Shown one piece after another: positions 8,210 to 16,722 of a stretch of 38,853 nucleotides of DNA; the stretch's first letter is position 1, and each line of letters begins with the position of its first letter. The stretch lies in NCBI GenBank assembly GCA_964485695.1, contig CAZAKZ010000041.1:1-38853 (forward strand). Direction: 5' to 3'. The DNA is from CAZAKZ01 sp964485695 (lineage in GTDB: Bacteria; Planctomycetota; JAFGQW01). The notes beneath the pieces are model-generated. The model did no database searches, had not been told where the DNA came from, and saw nothing but the letters and a program-made list of their open reading frames with translations. The translations under genes were made by a program, and so were the position numbers.

Positions 8210-8953
8210 TTACAGCCTGCGCACGGACTCGATGATCACGTTCTTGACCGGGCAGTTTGCAAAAGCCCCTCCCTGGGGTGCTATGGGCGTATCCCGGATC
8301 TTGTCCACCACGTCCATGCCCTGGGTCACCTTGCCGAACACGGCATAGCCGTCCAATCGGCCCGGCTGATAGTCGAGGCGGTAGCCGTTGTCCACCACGT
8401 TGATGAAGAACTGGGCCGTGGCCGAGTCGGGGATGCCAGTGCGCGCCATGGCAATGGTGCCGCGAAAGTTGGAGAGGCCGTTTTGCGACTCCAGCTTGAT
8501 CGGATCCCGCAGGGACTTCCGCTTCTTGTCCGCATCAAAGCCGCCGCCCTGGATCATGAACGTCTTCATGACGCGGTGAAATATGGTGCCGTCGAAGTGT
8601 TTGTCCTCCACGTACTGGAGGAAGTTCTTCACCGTGATGGGCGCCTTGGTGCGGTTCAGCTCCAGGGTGATGGTGCCCAGGGAGGTCTTCATCTCCACCT
8701 GGGGGGCGGGATCATCGTCGTCAGGGCGCTTGGCCGATTTCGGTATTACGACCACGGGCTTCTTCTCCTCCGGTTTCTCGGCTTCCGGCTTCTTTGCCTC
8801 AGACTTCTTTGCCTCGGGCTTCTCCATCTTGGCGGCTTCGGGCGCGGTCTTTCCCTCGTCGCTGGATTTCTTCGCGGTCCTGGAGGCGCCGTCCCCACAG
8901 CCCAGGGCCATGGACAGGACCAGGATCAGGGTGACGTGAATTGCGGATCTCAT
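8210..8953 (-). CDS. Cyclophilin-type peptidyl-prolyl cis-trans isomerase lipoprotein
   Basis: This is a 247-residue lipoprotein with lipobox ALGC (Cys19), a charged low-complexity tether at about 35-80 built from repeated Lys-Pro-Glu-Ala units, and a cyclophilin domain from about residue 85 to the end. Typical cyclophilin motifs are present: FHRVMKTFMIQGG, and MARTG followed by ATAQFFIN. It should catalyse proline isomerisation during folding of exported proteins while anchored to a membrane. The tether probably lets the domain span part of the periplasm. AAGGAA lies about 7 bases before the ATG. It is immediately downstream of the HtrA-like cassette on the same strand, which suggests a shared envelope quality-control role. 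Confidence 0.92.
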   Translation of the reverse strand: MRSAIHVTLILVLSMALGCGDGASRTAKKSSDEGKTAPEAAKMEKPEAKKSEAKKPEAEKPEEKKPVVVIPKSAKRPDDDDPAPQVEMKTSLGTITLELNRTKAPITVKNFLQYVEDKHFDGTIFHRVMKTFMIQGGGFDADKKRKSLRDPIKLESQNGLSNFRGTIAMARTGIPDSATAQFFINVVDNGYRLDYQPGRLDGYAVFGKVTQGMDVVDKIRDTPIAPQGGAFANCPVKNVIIESVRRL

Positions 8954-9024
8954 GGTTCATTCCTTTCCGGGGATAAGATCATCCGGGAGATGGGCCTGAA
9001 AAATAGGGGGTAGCGTTGAATTTT

Positions 9025-10290
9025 TCAACGATCCTGGCGCGGCTTCCGCCGGCCCGACAGGGTGAGGGGCAGGATCAGCGACCGATCGCCCCGCTGCACC
9101 GCGATCCACAGGGTCTTTCCCGGATGGGAATACCGGATCCAGTGGTGGAACTGGTTGCCCGTCTCGAGAATCCGGCCGTCCACGTGGGTCAGAACGTCCC
9201 CCGCCTTGAATCCCGCCTCTTCGGCCGGGCTGCCGCCCAGGACCCGGTCGATCTCGAGGATCAGAGTCGGGTCCACGGGCCTCTCTGGAGACTTGACCTT
9301 CAGGAAGATTCCGGTGAGGGGAGTCTCCACCGAAGAGAGCGTCACCTCGATATCCCGAGGTTTCTTTTCCCGGATCACCGACAGGACCACCCGGGAGCCC
9401 GCCGGGTAGGAGGCCAAAAGGCCCTCGAACCGGGCCTCGGTGGTGACGGGGACGCCGTTCACGCGCGTGATGACATCCTCGTACCGGAGTCCCGATCGGT
9501 ACGCGGGGCAGGACTTGTACACGGTCAAGACCTGCACCCCGCGCGGATCAGTGGAGGAATCTACTCTCACGTCCAGGAGGGCGCCGTGCCAGATCAAGTC
9601 CTCGCCCGACAGCGTTTTCATGAAGTTCTGGATCTGGCCGGAGGGGATTGCAAAGCCCACGCCGGTGTTGATCTTGTGCCCGTGAAACCGGGTGACAATG
9701 CGGCCGTTGATGCCCACGACTTCTCCGCGCATGTTGATGAGCGGCCCGCCCGAGTTACCGGGATTCACAGGCGTGTCGGTGACGATGGCGTCGGAGTAGC
9801 CGCCCTGGTTGTAGTGCAGGCAGCTGATCCCCCCGAAGGTGACCGTTGGCATTCCGTCCTGGGAAAGTACCCATGGATTTCCGAGCGCCATCACCCGCTC
9901 TCCCACCCGGAGACGGTTGGCGTCGCCCAGGGGAATGAACGGCAGATCCGTGAAATCCCCCACCACCTTGAGGAGGCACACATCCCCGCGCTCGTCCACG
10001 CCCAGGCGCCTCGCCTTGAGCGCGGGGCGGCCGTCGCCGAAGAACACGGCCCACTCCTCGCGCCCTCCGGCCACGTGGTCATTGGTGACGATGAGGCCGT
10101 CGTTCCGGATGCAGACGCCGGAGCCGGCGCCGATGGCGCAGAAGGCCGGGGCGCACCTCTCGACCAGGGCCCGGAGCTCAGCCTGCTCCTTTCGAGCCCG
10201 GACCCGATCGTCCTGAGTCCAGGCAAGGCCGGACGCACCCAGCAGGAGCAGAAGAACCGCCGTGATGCTCGAGACCCTCGTCCACCTCAT
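9025..10290 (-). CDS. HtrA-like S1C serine protease with two PDZ domains (catalytic member of the cassette)
   Basis: This 421-residue exported protein has a signal peptide (hydrophobic core AVLLLLLGASGLA) and a trypsin-like S1C domain. The catalytic triad is intact: His72 in TNDHV, Asp103 in RGDVCLL and Ser180 in NPGNSGGP. Two PDZ domains follow at about 235-315 and 325-410; the second carries GSPAEEAGFKAGDVL. HtrA/Deg proteases degrade or refold damaged envelope proteins, with PDZ domains sensing substrates. The ATG at 10290 overlaps the preceding gene's stop as ATGA, indicating translational coupling. A longer frame runs to 11406, but that part is out-of-frame reading of the neighbour. It is the last of three paralogous genes and the only one with an intact triad. 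Confidence 0.9.
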   Translation of the reverse strand: MRWTRVSSITAVLLLLLGASGLAWTQDDRVRARKEQAELRALVERCAPAFCAIGAGSGVCIRNDGLIVTNDHVAGGREEWAVFFGDGRPALKARRLGVDERGDVCLLKVVGDFTDLPFIPLGDANRLRVGERVMALGNPWVLSQDGMPTVTFGGISCLHYNQGGYSDAIVTDTPVNPGNSGGPLINMRGEVVGINGRIVTRFHGHKINTGVGFAIPSGQIQNFMKTLSGEDLIWHGALLDVRVDSSTDPRGVQVLTVYKSCPAYRSGLRYEDVITRVNGVPVTTEARFEGLLASYPAGSRVVLSVIREKKPRDIEVTLSSVETPLTGIFLKVKSPERPVDPTLILEIDRVLGGSPAEEAGFKAGDVLTHVDGRILETGNQFHHWIRYSHPGKTLWIAVQRGDRSLILPLTLSGRRKPRQDR

Positions 10291-11399
10291 TGCCGCGCCT
10301 CCAGCCGGACGGAAAGGCGCAGGACCACCCCGCCCCGGTTCACCACCACGGACACCTTCTGGCCGACGCGACACCGGGCCAGGGCGAGGCGCAGGTCGTT
10401 TGAGTCCTCGATGAGCAGCCCCGCCACGGACACGAGGATGTCTCCGGCCTCGATGCCGGCCTCGTCCGCGCCGGAGCCGGGGGCCACCTGGGCAACGTAG
10501 ATCCGTTTCTCCTTTTTCACCTCCCTGGAACGTATGCCCATGAAGGGCGCCGACGCGTGCTCGTTGCGACGGCCCTTCTCCAGGTCCGGCAGCACCTTCA
10601 GGAGTCGAGTGATCCCGGTAGCAAATCCCACGCCCGAGTTGAGGCCGGTGCGGCTGAACGGCCGCACGTGGCCGGCCACGCCGATGAACCGCCCTTCGAG
10701 GTCCAGCACCGCGCCCCCGGTGTTGCCGTAGTTCAGGTGCGCGGCGAGTTGCAGGGCGGAACCGCCGAGGCGGTTGTGGGCGCTGACCATGCCCGGATTG
10801 GAGGTGTACGGCACCCGGCCCCACGAGGCGCCGACCACCACCACGAAAGATCCCACCGCCGGGCATTCCACCGGCTCCATGGCCAGGGCCGGAAAGGTCT
10901 CGCCGGCGGCCTGGATCCGGACCACGGCCACGTCCAGGTTGGCGTCCCAGCCCAGGATTCGGCCCGGATAGAACCGACCATCCATGAGCTCCACCTGGAC
11001 GGACCGGACCAGTCCCTCGACGTTGTAGCGGCTCGTCACAACGAGGCCGGACCGGTCCACGATGACACCGGATACCGGGCCGGCCGGCCGCTGCAGGTAG
11101 CGGAAGAAGGTGGACCAGTCCATGTCCTTCTTGTCCCGGAAGCGATCCTTGAATTCTCTCATCAGGCGCAGCTTGAGTCTTCTCCGGCTCGCGCGTTCCC
11201 ACTTCGATCGTCGCTTCGACCTGCCATAGCGGTTCACGTGGAGCTTGACCATGGCGGGCGCGGCTGCTTCGGCCACGCCACGAAGCGCCCGCGATACCGA
11301 GGCCGGGGCCACGACCTCGGGGGGATCCTCCGCGGCCAGGGGCCGGGCCCACGAAAAGAACAGCCCGATGAGCGACAAAGCGAGGTAATTCGTTTTCAT
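10287..11399 (-). CDS. HtrA-like S1C/PDZ protein, predicted pseudoprotease (Tyr-Asp-Thr)
   Basis: This is a 370-residue exported protein. A signal peptide (residues 1-23, LAAED cleavage region) is followed by a basic segment (about 58-92, many Arg and Lys), an S1C-like domain and one C-terminal PDZ domain at about 275-365. By alignment with the usual HtrA motifs, the His position is Tyr125 (TSRYNVEG), the Asp is kept at 156 (ANLDVAVV), and the Ser is Thr227 (YGNTGGAV). Proteolysis by the normal mechanism is therefore unlikely; a scaffold, chaperone or regulatory role is more plausible. The ATG at 11399 begins the signal peptide, 11 bases after the upstream gene's stop. Its own stop overlaps the start of the intact protease gene. 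Confidence 0.85.
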   Translation of the reverse strand: MKTNYLALSLIGLFFSWARPLAAEDPPEVVAPASVSRALRGVAEAAAPAMVKLHVNRYGRSKRRSKWERASRRRLKLRLMREFKDRFRDKKDMDWSTFFRYLQRPAGPVSGVIVDRSGLVVTSRYNVEGLVRSVQVELMDGRFYPGRILGWDANLDVAVVRIQAAGETFPALAMEPVECPAVGSFVVVVGASWGRVPYTSNPGMVSAHNRLGGSALQLAAHLNYGNTGGAVLDLEGRFIGVAGHVRPFSRTGLNSGVGFATGITRLLKVLPDLEKGRRNEHASAPFMGIRSREVKKEKRIYVAQVAPGSGADEAGIEAGDILVSVAGLLIEDSNDLRLALARCRVGQKVSVVVNRGGVVLRLSVRLEARQ

Positions 11400-11410
11400 G
11401 GGGCACACCC

Positions 11411-12946
11411 CTACAAGCGTCGGAACGGTCGGACCCGCAGCCGGAATTCCTTTTTCCACCCGTTGCGGCTGAACCGCAGCCGGACCGTATCGCCGACCCG
11501 CTTCGCCCCCAGGATGCCCTTCACCAGGCCCGGGTTGGCGCTCTTGCCCTCGATGAGCCGGAGGACGTCACCCGGCCGGATTCCGGCCCGGCCCGCGGCC
11601 CCATCCTTTGCCACCCAGGTCACCTTTGCGCCCGGAGTTCCCTTGTCCCCGGCAAACCGGATACCGAGGGTTCCACGTTCCGCAGCGGGGAGGATCGCCC
11701 CGGGCGGGCCGACCTCGAAGGAAAGGCGCACCATTTTATCCTCCGGAATCCGTGCCAACCTGGCGCGAATCACCCGGATGTTCACCACGGATCCCGCCGG
11801 TAGCCGATACAGGGCGCTGGAAAACGAAGCGTATTGCTCGATCTCGGATCCTCCGAACTCCACGATCTCGTCCCCGACCTTGAGGCCCGCCTTCTCGGCG
11901 GCGCTTCCCTTTTCCACCTGAGTGACCCGGGCACGATACCGCCGGATGACTCGTTCCTCGCAGACGAATCCCGCTTCCCCCGGCCCGGGCTCCTTTCGAC
12001 TCTTCAGAAGGGGCATGAGCGCTTTGACCTGGTCGATGGGCAGCGCGGTTCCAAGCCAGCGATTGTAGGAGTAGGCCTCGAGGAGAATGCCGATGACCTC
12101 ACCCTTCTCGTCGAGGAGCGGTCCGCCGTAGGCGCCGGGATTCACCGCAGCATCGGTCTCCAGGACTTCGCCCTTGTATCGGCCCGAGGCGTGGATCTGA
12201 TACCGCCCGGATACGATCCCCCGCGAGACGGCCACCTGGCCCGTGCGCTCCAGGGTGCCGAACGGATTGCCCAGGGTGAAGGCCTGGGCCCCGACCGGGG
12301 TGGCGCCGCTGCTGCCGAGCTGCAGCCATTTCACCGGCTCCGAAGGCGGCGGCACCATGCGCAGCAGAGCCACGCCGCCCGTTGGTGAGGCGCCCACCAC
12401 CCCGGCCTGGAAGGTCCGGCCGTCCGCCGTGGTGAGCTCGATGCGCCCGGCGTCCTCGACGATGGACGAGGCCGTCAGAAGATAGCCCTCCGGATCGATG
12501 AAGAAAGCCGTCCCTCCGAACGGATTCCTGCGGCGGCTGAGGAGACCCTCCAGGGAACCCGTCCTTCTGCTCTTGACGTCGAGGGAGACAACCGCGCTTG
12601 AGAACTTCTCGTGGAAACGGGTGAGGGCCTGGTTGGAGGAAAAAAGCGCGGGGGAGGCCATTTGGGCTGATAGGAAGGAACCCGTGGCCGGGTATGTACT
12701 TAAGATCGTTAATAGTAGTAGTATGAGAGAGAGAACGACCGGTAGGATCCTGCCCGTTCCCCCCCCCGCGCTGGAGTTTTGTTTCTCTTCTTTTGTCTCG
12801 AGAGCCCTTTCAGGGACGAAAAACTTTCTGCCAGGCAGTTTCGGAACCGTAAAGATCCGACACCAGCCTGGTAATCTGCCCTCAGGGGATACAGTCGCAT
12901 GGAATGGGGGTGGGCATGTCACAGATGTGTAAAACCTGGGTAACAT
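11411..12946 (-). CDS. Membrane-anchored HtrA-like S1C/two-PDZ protein lacking the whole catalytic triad
   Basis: This is a protein of up to 511 residues with one membrane segment (about 67-84, LPVVLSLILLLL), an S1C-like domain and two PDZ domains near 325-405 and 415-500. The fold motifs are clear (GTAFFIDPEGYLLTA, ALLRM, TLGNPFGT, VNPGAYGGP). Yet the triad positions read Ser161 for His, Gly191 for Asp and Tyr273 for Ser, so it should be inactive as a protease. The ATG at 12946 gives an unusually long cytoplasmic leader of about 65 residues; the true start may lie further in, but no nearer ATG precedes the membrane helix. A tract of nine C residues (12759-12767) lies in this leader. It is the first gene of the cassette. 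Confidence 0.82.
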   Translation of the reverse strand: MLPRFYTSVTCPPPFHATVSPEGRLPGWCRIFTVPKLPGRKFFVPERALETKEEKQNSSAGGGTGRILPVVLSLILLLLTILSTYPATGSFLSAQMASPALFSSNQALTRFHEKFSSAVVSLDVKSRRTGSLEGLLSRRRNPFGGTAFFIDPEGYLLTASSIVEDAGRIELTTADGRTFQAGVVGASPTGGVALLRMVPPPSEPVKWLQLGSSGATPVGAQAFTLGNPFGTLERTGQVAVSRGIVSGRYQIHASGRYKGEVLETDAAVNPGAYGGPLLDEKGEVIGILLEAYSYNRWLGTALPIDQVKALMPLLKSRKEPGPGEAGFVCEERVIRRYRARVTQVEKGSAAEKAGLKVGDEIVEFGGSEIEQYASFSSALYRLPAGSVVNIRVIRARLARIPEDKMVRLSFEVGPPGAILPAAERGTLGIRFAGDKGTPGAKVTWVAKDGAAGRAGIRPGDVLRLIEGKSANPGLVKGILGAKRVGDTVRLRFSRNGWKKEFRLRVRPFRRL

Positions 12947-12958
12947 TCGAGGTGACCC

Positions 12959-12973
12959 TAACCTGTTGGGTTA
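12959..12973. promoter_or_regulatory. Small inverted repeat upstream of the HtrA-like cassette
   Basis: TAACC and GGTTA form a 5-base inverted repeat around TGTTG, 13 bases upstream of the first HtrA-like start and in the divergent region shared with the MoxR gene. It could be an operator, but arms this short are weak evidence. Confidence 0.25.
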
Positions 12974-13035
12974 AATAGTGTTCCAGTATTTTTTCGAGCG
13001 CGTGTTTCGGCCTTGCTCTTTGCGGCAGATCGCGG

Positions 13036-13074
13036 GTCCAGCATCCTCTACCAATATTCGATAGAATGCTGGAC
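13036..13074. promoter_or_regulatory. Long inverted repeat in the divergent HtrA-like/MoxR control region
   Basis: GTCCAGCAT (13036-13044) and ATGCTGGAC (13066-13074) are perfect 9-base arms separated by 21 bases, ending 26 bases before the MoxR ATG. A -10-like TAGAAT (13062-13067) overlaps the right arm. This suits a dimeric regulator controlling one or both divergent operons, or an RNA hairpin in a leader. Confidence 0.45.
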
Positions 13075-13100
13075 ACATTGAATGACCACTACAAACAACG

Positions 13101-14207
13101 ATGATAGATCCTGAATCGGCTGCAGAAGCCAGAGACGTGGATACCAAAGAAAATATAGGTGACAAGCTCCAGCGCATCCGCGAGGACTACCAGAATATCC
13201 AGTCGAACCTGAGTCGGACCCTCGTGGGCATGGAGGCCGTCATGGACCTCCTGGTGGGGGCCATCATTTCCGGGGGCCACTGCCTCCTGGAAGGGGTGCC
13301 TGGGCTGGCCAAGACCCTGCTGGTCAAGAGCCTCGGCCAGGCCCTGGGCCTCGAGACCTCCCGTATCCAGTTCACCCCCGATCTCATGCCCTCGGACATC
13401 ACGGGCGCCGAGGTCATCGTGCAGGACCGGGATACCGGTGAGCGTTCGTTCCGGTTCATCAAGGGACCCATCTTCACCAACCTGCTCCTGGCCGACGAGA
13501 TCAACCGCACGCCCCCCAAGACCCAGGCCGCCCTCATGGAGGCCATGGAGGAGCGTCAGGTCACCTCCCTTGGACGCCGGCACGGCCTGGATGCTCCTTT
13601 CCTCGTCATCGCCACCCAGAATCCCATCGAGCAGGAAGCCACCTACCCTCTCCCGGCTGCACAGCTCGACCGGTTCATGTACCTGGTCAACGTGGATTAC
13701 CCCTCCTTCGAGGAGGAATACGAGATCATCCGCCTCACAACCACCCGGGATCCCGTGCTCCTGGAGCCGGTCCTGACCCGGGAGGAGATCCTGTGGCTCA
13801 CCCGGACAGTGCACGAGCACCCCATCTCCGAGTCCCTGGAGAGGATCGCCGTGACGCTGGCGCGCATGTCCCGGCCGGACCAGGACATCGCTCCGGACTT
13901 CATCCGGGAATGGGTGTCGTGGGGTGCCGGCCCCCGGGCGGACCAGTTCCTGATCCTCGGCGCCAAGGCGCGGGCCCTGCTGAGGGGCCGCGACCGGGTC
14001 GAAGAAGAAGACCTGGTGCACGTCGCAGGACCGGTGTTCCGCCACCGGATCCTGCTCAACTACCAGGCGGAGGCGGACAGCATCAAGCCGGACCATCTGG
14101 TTGACCGACTCCTGGACGAGATTCCCGAGCTCAAGGTGGTGCGGAAGGCGCGGGAGCCTGAGGTCACCCGCACCGGAATCCTCTCATGGTTTCTTCGCCG
14201 ACGCTGA
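13101..14207 (+). CDS. MoxR family AAA+ ATPase
   Basis: This is a 368-residue cytoplasmic AAA+ ATPase. Walker A is GVPGLAKT (near residue 66), Walker B with its extended MoxR signature is LLADEINRTPPKTQ (near 130), and sensor 1 is IATQNP (near 170); a lid domain follows. MoxR ATPases act as chaperones that mature or assemble partner proteins, often beside DUF58 and VWA-domain genes. Here no such partner follows. Instead a membrane-anchored hydrolase-like gene overlaps its end by 22 bases, so that protein is the obvious candidate client. The ATG at 13101 has no strong Shine-Dalgarno site; an in-frame GTG at 13137 is an alternative start that would lose only a poorly conserved leader. Confidence 0.93.
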   Translation: MIDPESAAEARDVDTKENIGDKLQRIREDYQNIQSNLSRTLVGMEAVMDLLVGAIISGGHCLLEGVPGLAKTLLVKSLGQALGLETSRIQFTPDLMPSDITGAEVIVQDRDTGERSFRFIKGPIFTNLLLADEINRTPPKTQAALMEAMEERQVTSLGRRHGLDAPFLVIATQNPIEQEATYPLPAAQLDRFMYLVNVDYPSFEEEYEIIRLTTTRDPVLLEPVLTREEILWLTRTVHEHPISESLERIAVTLARMSRPDQDIAPDFIREWVSWGAGPRADQFLILGAKARALLRGRDRVEEEDLVHVAGPVFRHRILLNYQAEADSIKPDHLVDRLLDEIPELKVVRKAREPEVTRTGILSWFLRRR

Positions 14208-16186
14208 ACGAGCCCTGGCAAAAGGCCTTCCTGTTCGTGTTCCTGGCCTGTGTCACGGCCGGCCTGACGTTCGCCTTGCTGCCGGAGATGTACCCGCGGC
14301 CCCGGCCTGAGCGGTCTCACAAGCATCCACGCCTCACGTATTGGTTCTGGCGCCCCGAGATCCTCGAGAACCGGATCTACCTGGATCAAGCCCGCGACCT
14401 GGTCGAGCGCGGCCCCTTCGACATCGTGTTCGCAACACCGCGCTACCCGCACCTCGGCGTGGACTTCGTGGACGTGGAAAAGTACAAGCCTCTGTTCCGA
14501 GAGGTGGTCGCCGTCCTGAAGGAAGGCGGCGTGGGCCTCGGCCTCGACCTCCGGTATTACCTCGGCGTCCGGGGGGACCTCGCGCCCGGTGAGCGCCAGG
14601 GCCTGGTGGAGCGGGTGGACATGGTCCTGGACGAGGCGGGCAAGGGCACCGGGAAGGTAGCTCCGGATCCCCTGCTGTTCGCGGAAAGCGCACCGGACCT
14701 TGCCCGGCCGGCCGGCATGCGCCTGGTCGGGGTGTTCGGGAAGGAAGCGGAGCTGACTCCCATCCAGGCGGTTCGGTCCTCTCTGAACGACGGCGTATTG
14801 TCCCTCGATTGCGGACCGGCCCGCGCGGGCGAAGGGGTCTCGGCCCTGGTCCTCCGGACCTTCCACCATCCGGACATGTTCTCCGATGCCTATCCGAAAG
14901 CCTTCCGGAAGGTGCTTTCGGGCTATCGTGACGTCGGCCTCAAAGGTGCGGCCCTGGATGAGTTCGCCTATCTTCCGGTCAAGGTCGACCGGTGGAAGAA
15001 GCACCTCTTCTACTCCGAGGCCTCGGCCCGCGCCTTCCGGAAGACCTACGACACCGACCTGGTGGACGCCCTGGCTCGGATCCTACTGGATCGTCGGGGG
15101 GACCGCACCGCCCGCATCCTGGCTCTCGGCCGGTACAACGAGCATCACCACCGCGCCATCGCCCGGGTGGAGCAACGCTTCTACCGGGAAGTGAAGTCGA
15201 TCCTGGGCAAGGACACTTTCGTCGGCGTTCACCCCACCAACCAAACCCGGAAGAACTACTGCGATCTGGAAATCAGCCTGACCTTTCTGGACTGGTGGTC
15301 GGTGCCGCGGGACTACGGCCAGACCGATGAGTACACGCCCCTTCCGGTGCGCATGGGTCTGGCCCTGAAAGCCGGCGGTCCGGTGTGGTATCACATGTTT
15401 TACGCCATGAAACCTGACGCCATCCTGGACGAGATCGTCCAGTGCGCCCGCTACGGCGGCCGCGTCCACTACCACGCCTACTCCGACGCCCACCACGGAT
15501 ACCCCCTGGAAAAGGGGGACCTCCTGGATATCCTTTGCCGCGTGGAGAACCGCCTCCGGGTCCTGGACCGCCACGTCACCACGGTGCCGGACCTGGATAC
15601 CCTGGTGATCCTCGGGTGGCCGTGGATGACCAATGACGTGAGTCGAACGGACGAGACCTCGCCCTACACCCGGACCATGACCTTTCTCAACCGCCTCTGG
15701 GATAGGGGCCATCGCGCCGCCGCCGTGCCCACGTACGAGATCGCTGCCGGCAGCCTGAAGATGACCGGAGGCAAGGCCACGTACGGCGGCCGCCCCTTCA
15801 AGCACGTCCTCGTCTATCACCCGGAGTTCGCCGACGAAGCCACCCTCCGGTTCCTGGTGGCCCTGGCCCGGGGCAAGAGCCGCTTCCGGGTGGTGGGCGG
15901 CCTCACCACCCGGTTCGACGGTACCCCTGCACCCCTCCGCAAGGTCCTGGCGAAACACGAAACCACGGAGAAAGACGTCCTGAAAGAGCTCGGCCCTGCT
16001 TTTCACGAAGACGGCGTGCGTTATCCGGAGGACCTTCGTGTGTTCGTCGACCGGGTCTCCCTCGTCAACGGCTCGACGGTGGAAAAGACCGTGATCCTGG
16101 AGGGCAAGAAACACTCAATCCGGTTCTCAGGCGCCGCCGTCTTCGAGATGAAGCCGGGCGAGGCGCCGCGGAAACTTGGGGAGTGA
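14186..16186 (+). CDS. Membrane-anchored protein resembling a TIM-barrel glycoside hydrolase
   Basis: This is a 666-residue protein with an N-terminal membrane anchor at about 12-32 (FLFVFLACVTAGLTFALL), so the bulk is probably periplasmic. The body alternates hydrophobic strands and helices. Acidic or aromatic motifs at strand ends recall GH-A type barrels and a following amidotransferase-like Rossmann domain, as in beta-galactosidase-like enzymes: LDEFAYLP near 257, VGVHPTNQTRKNY near 347, SLTFLDWWSVPRDYGQTDEY near 363. I cannot assign a GH family or prove catalysis; the Asp-Glu pair in LDEFAY is one candidate active-site position. The start overlaps the MoxR gene by 22 bases, implying coupled translation. 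An alternative is a non-enzymatic carbohydrate-binding protein matured by MoxR. Confidence 0.7.
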   Translation: MVSSPTLNEPWQKAFLFVFLACVTAGLTFALLPEMYPRPRPERSHKHPRLTYWFWRPEILENRIYLDQARDLVERGPFDIVFATPRYPHLGVDFVDVEKYKPLFREVVAVLKEGGVGLGLDLRYYLGVRGDLAPGERQGLVERVDMVLDEAGKGTGKVAPDPLLFAESAPDLARPAGMRLVGVFGKEAELTPIQAVRSSLNDGVLSLDCGPARAGEGVSALVLRTFHHPDMFSDAYPKAFRKVLSGYRDVGLKGAALDEFAYLPVKVDRWKKHLFYSEASARAFRKTYDTDLVDALARILLDRRGDRTARILALGRYNEHHHRAIARVEQRFYREVKSILGKDTFVGVHPTNQTRKNYCDLEISLTFLDWWSVPRDYGQTDEYTPLPVRMGLALKAGGPVWYHMFYAMKPDAILDEIVQCARYGGRVHYHAYSDAHHGYPLEKGDLLDILCRVENRLRVLDRHVTTVPDLDTLVILGWPWMTNDVSRTDETSPYTRTMTFLNRLWDRGHRAAAVPTYEIAAGSLKMTGGKATYGGRPFKHVLVYHPEFADEATLRFLVALARGKSRFRVVGGLTTRFDGTPAPLRKVLAKHETTEKDVLKELGPAFHEDGVRYPEDLRVFVDRVSLVNGSTVEKTVILEGKKHSIRFSGAAVFEMKPGEAPRKLGE

Positions 16187-16245
16187 GGGCTAGGGCGAGA
16201 ACTATCCGGCCTTGTGGCCATCGATGGGACAGAAACCGAGAACCA

Positions 16246-16628
16246 TCAATCAAGGCTGATCAGGCCATTTCGAAAATCGATTTTCAATGTCTGTCCTCTG
16301 AAAAATCCACCCCGAGAAGGCCATCAACCCCTGCACTTGTCGGCAATGTGTGACTGAGCACGGGAAATCCAGCGCGGTCCCTCCCTAGAGCCGTGATGTT
16401 TTTCAGTGTGACGCGTGGAACATACTCCACGCTGCTCCCGGTCGTTACCTGAATGCGATCCTCGTACAGGGCTGGATCATGGCCGATAGCAATCAGCATG
16501 GCTGCATTGATCATCGTGCTCGTCGCACCGGTATCGAGTGCCAGGCGAAGAACCGAGCTCCCGGTGGATCCGGCAATCTCTGCACGAACGATTACAAGAC
16601 CTTGATGGGGATTGAACGCATAGGTCAT
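16246..16628 (-). pseudogene. Retropepsin-like (clan AA) aspartic protease with a C-terminal frameshift
   Basis: The intact frame from ATG 16628 to the stop at 16284 encodes 114 residues, with the aspartic protease motif LALDTGATSTM (Asp32) and the flap and late region GVDGLLGVDF near residue 100. The family normally continues with a short strand after DFF. Here a run of five T residues after GGATTT appears one base short: adding one T restores the reading DFFRGQTLKIDFRNG and then LISLD, with a stop at 16246. This is a one-base deletion in a homopolymer, either a real inactivation, a slippage site or a sequencing error. Such small proteases resemble single-domain retropepsins that act as dimers. 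No good Shine-Dalgarno site is visible. It is convergent with the hydrolase-like gene on its left. Confidence 0.75.
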
Positions 16629-16722
16629 AACACGATTGCCGTATCTTTCGGTATCGTGCCCGTGAACAACATTGCGAATCGCCTTGGCCTCAGCTCGACG
16701 GCGCAGCCGTGAGGTGAGGGTA

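Noticed and set aside
9014..9030. Hairpin CGTTGAA/TTCAACG at the end of the protease gene as a terminator
   Set aside because: No T run follows the stem closely on the minus strand, and it overlaps the stop codon; I do not call it.
10291..11406. N-terminal extension of the intact HtrA-like protease to 11406
   Set aside because: The extra residues are out-of-frame reading of the neighbouring pseudoprotease; a signal peptide begins exactly at the ATG at 10290.
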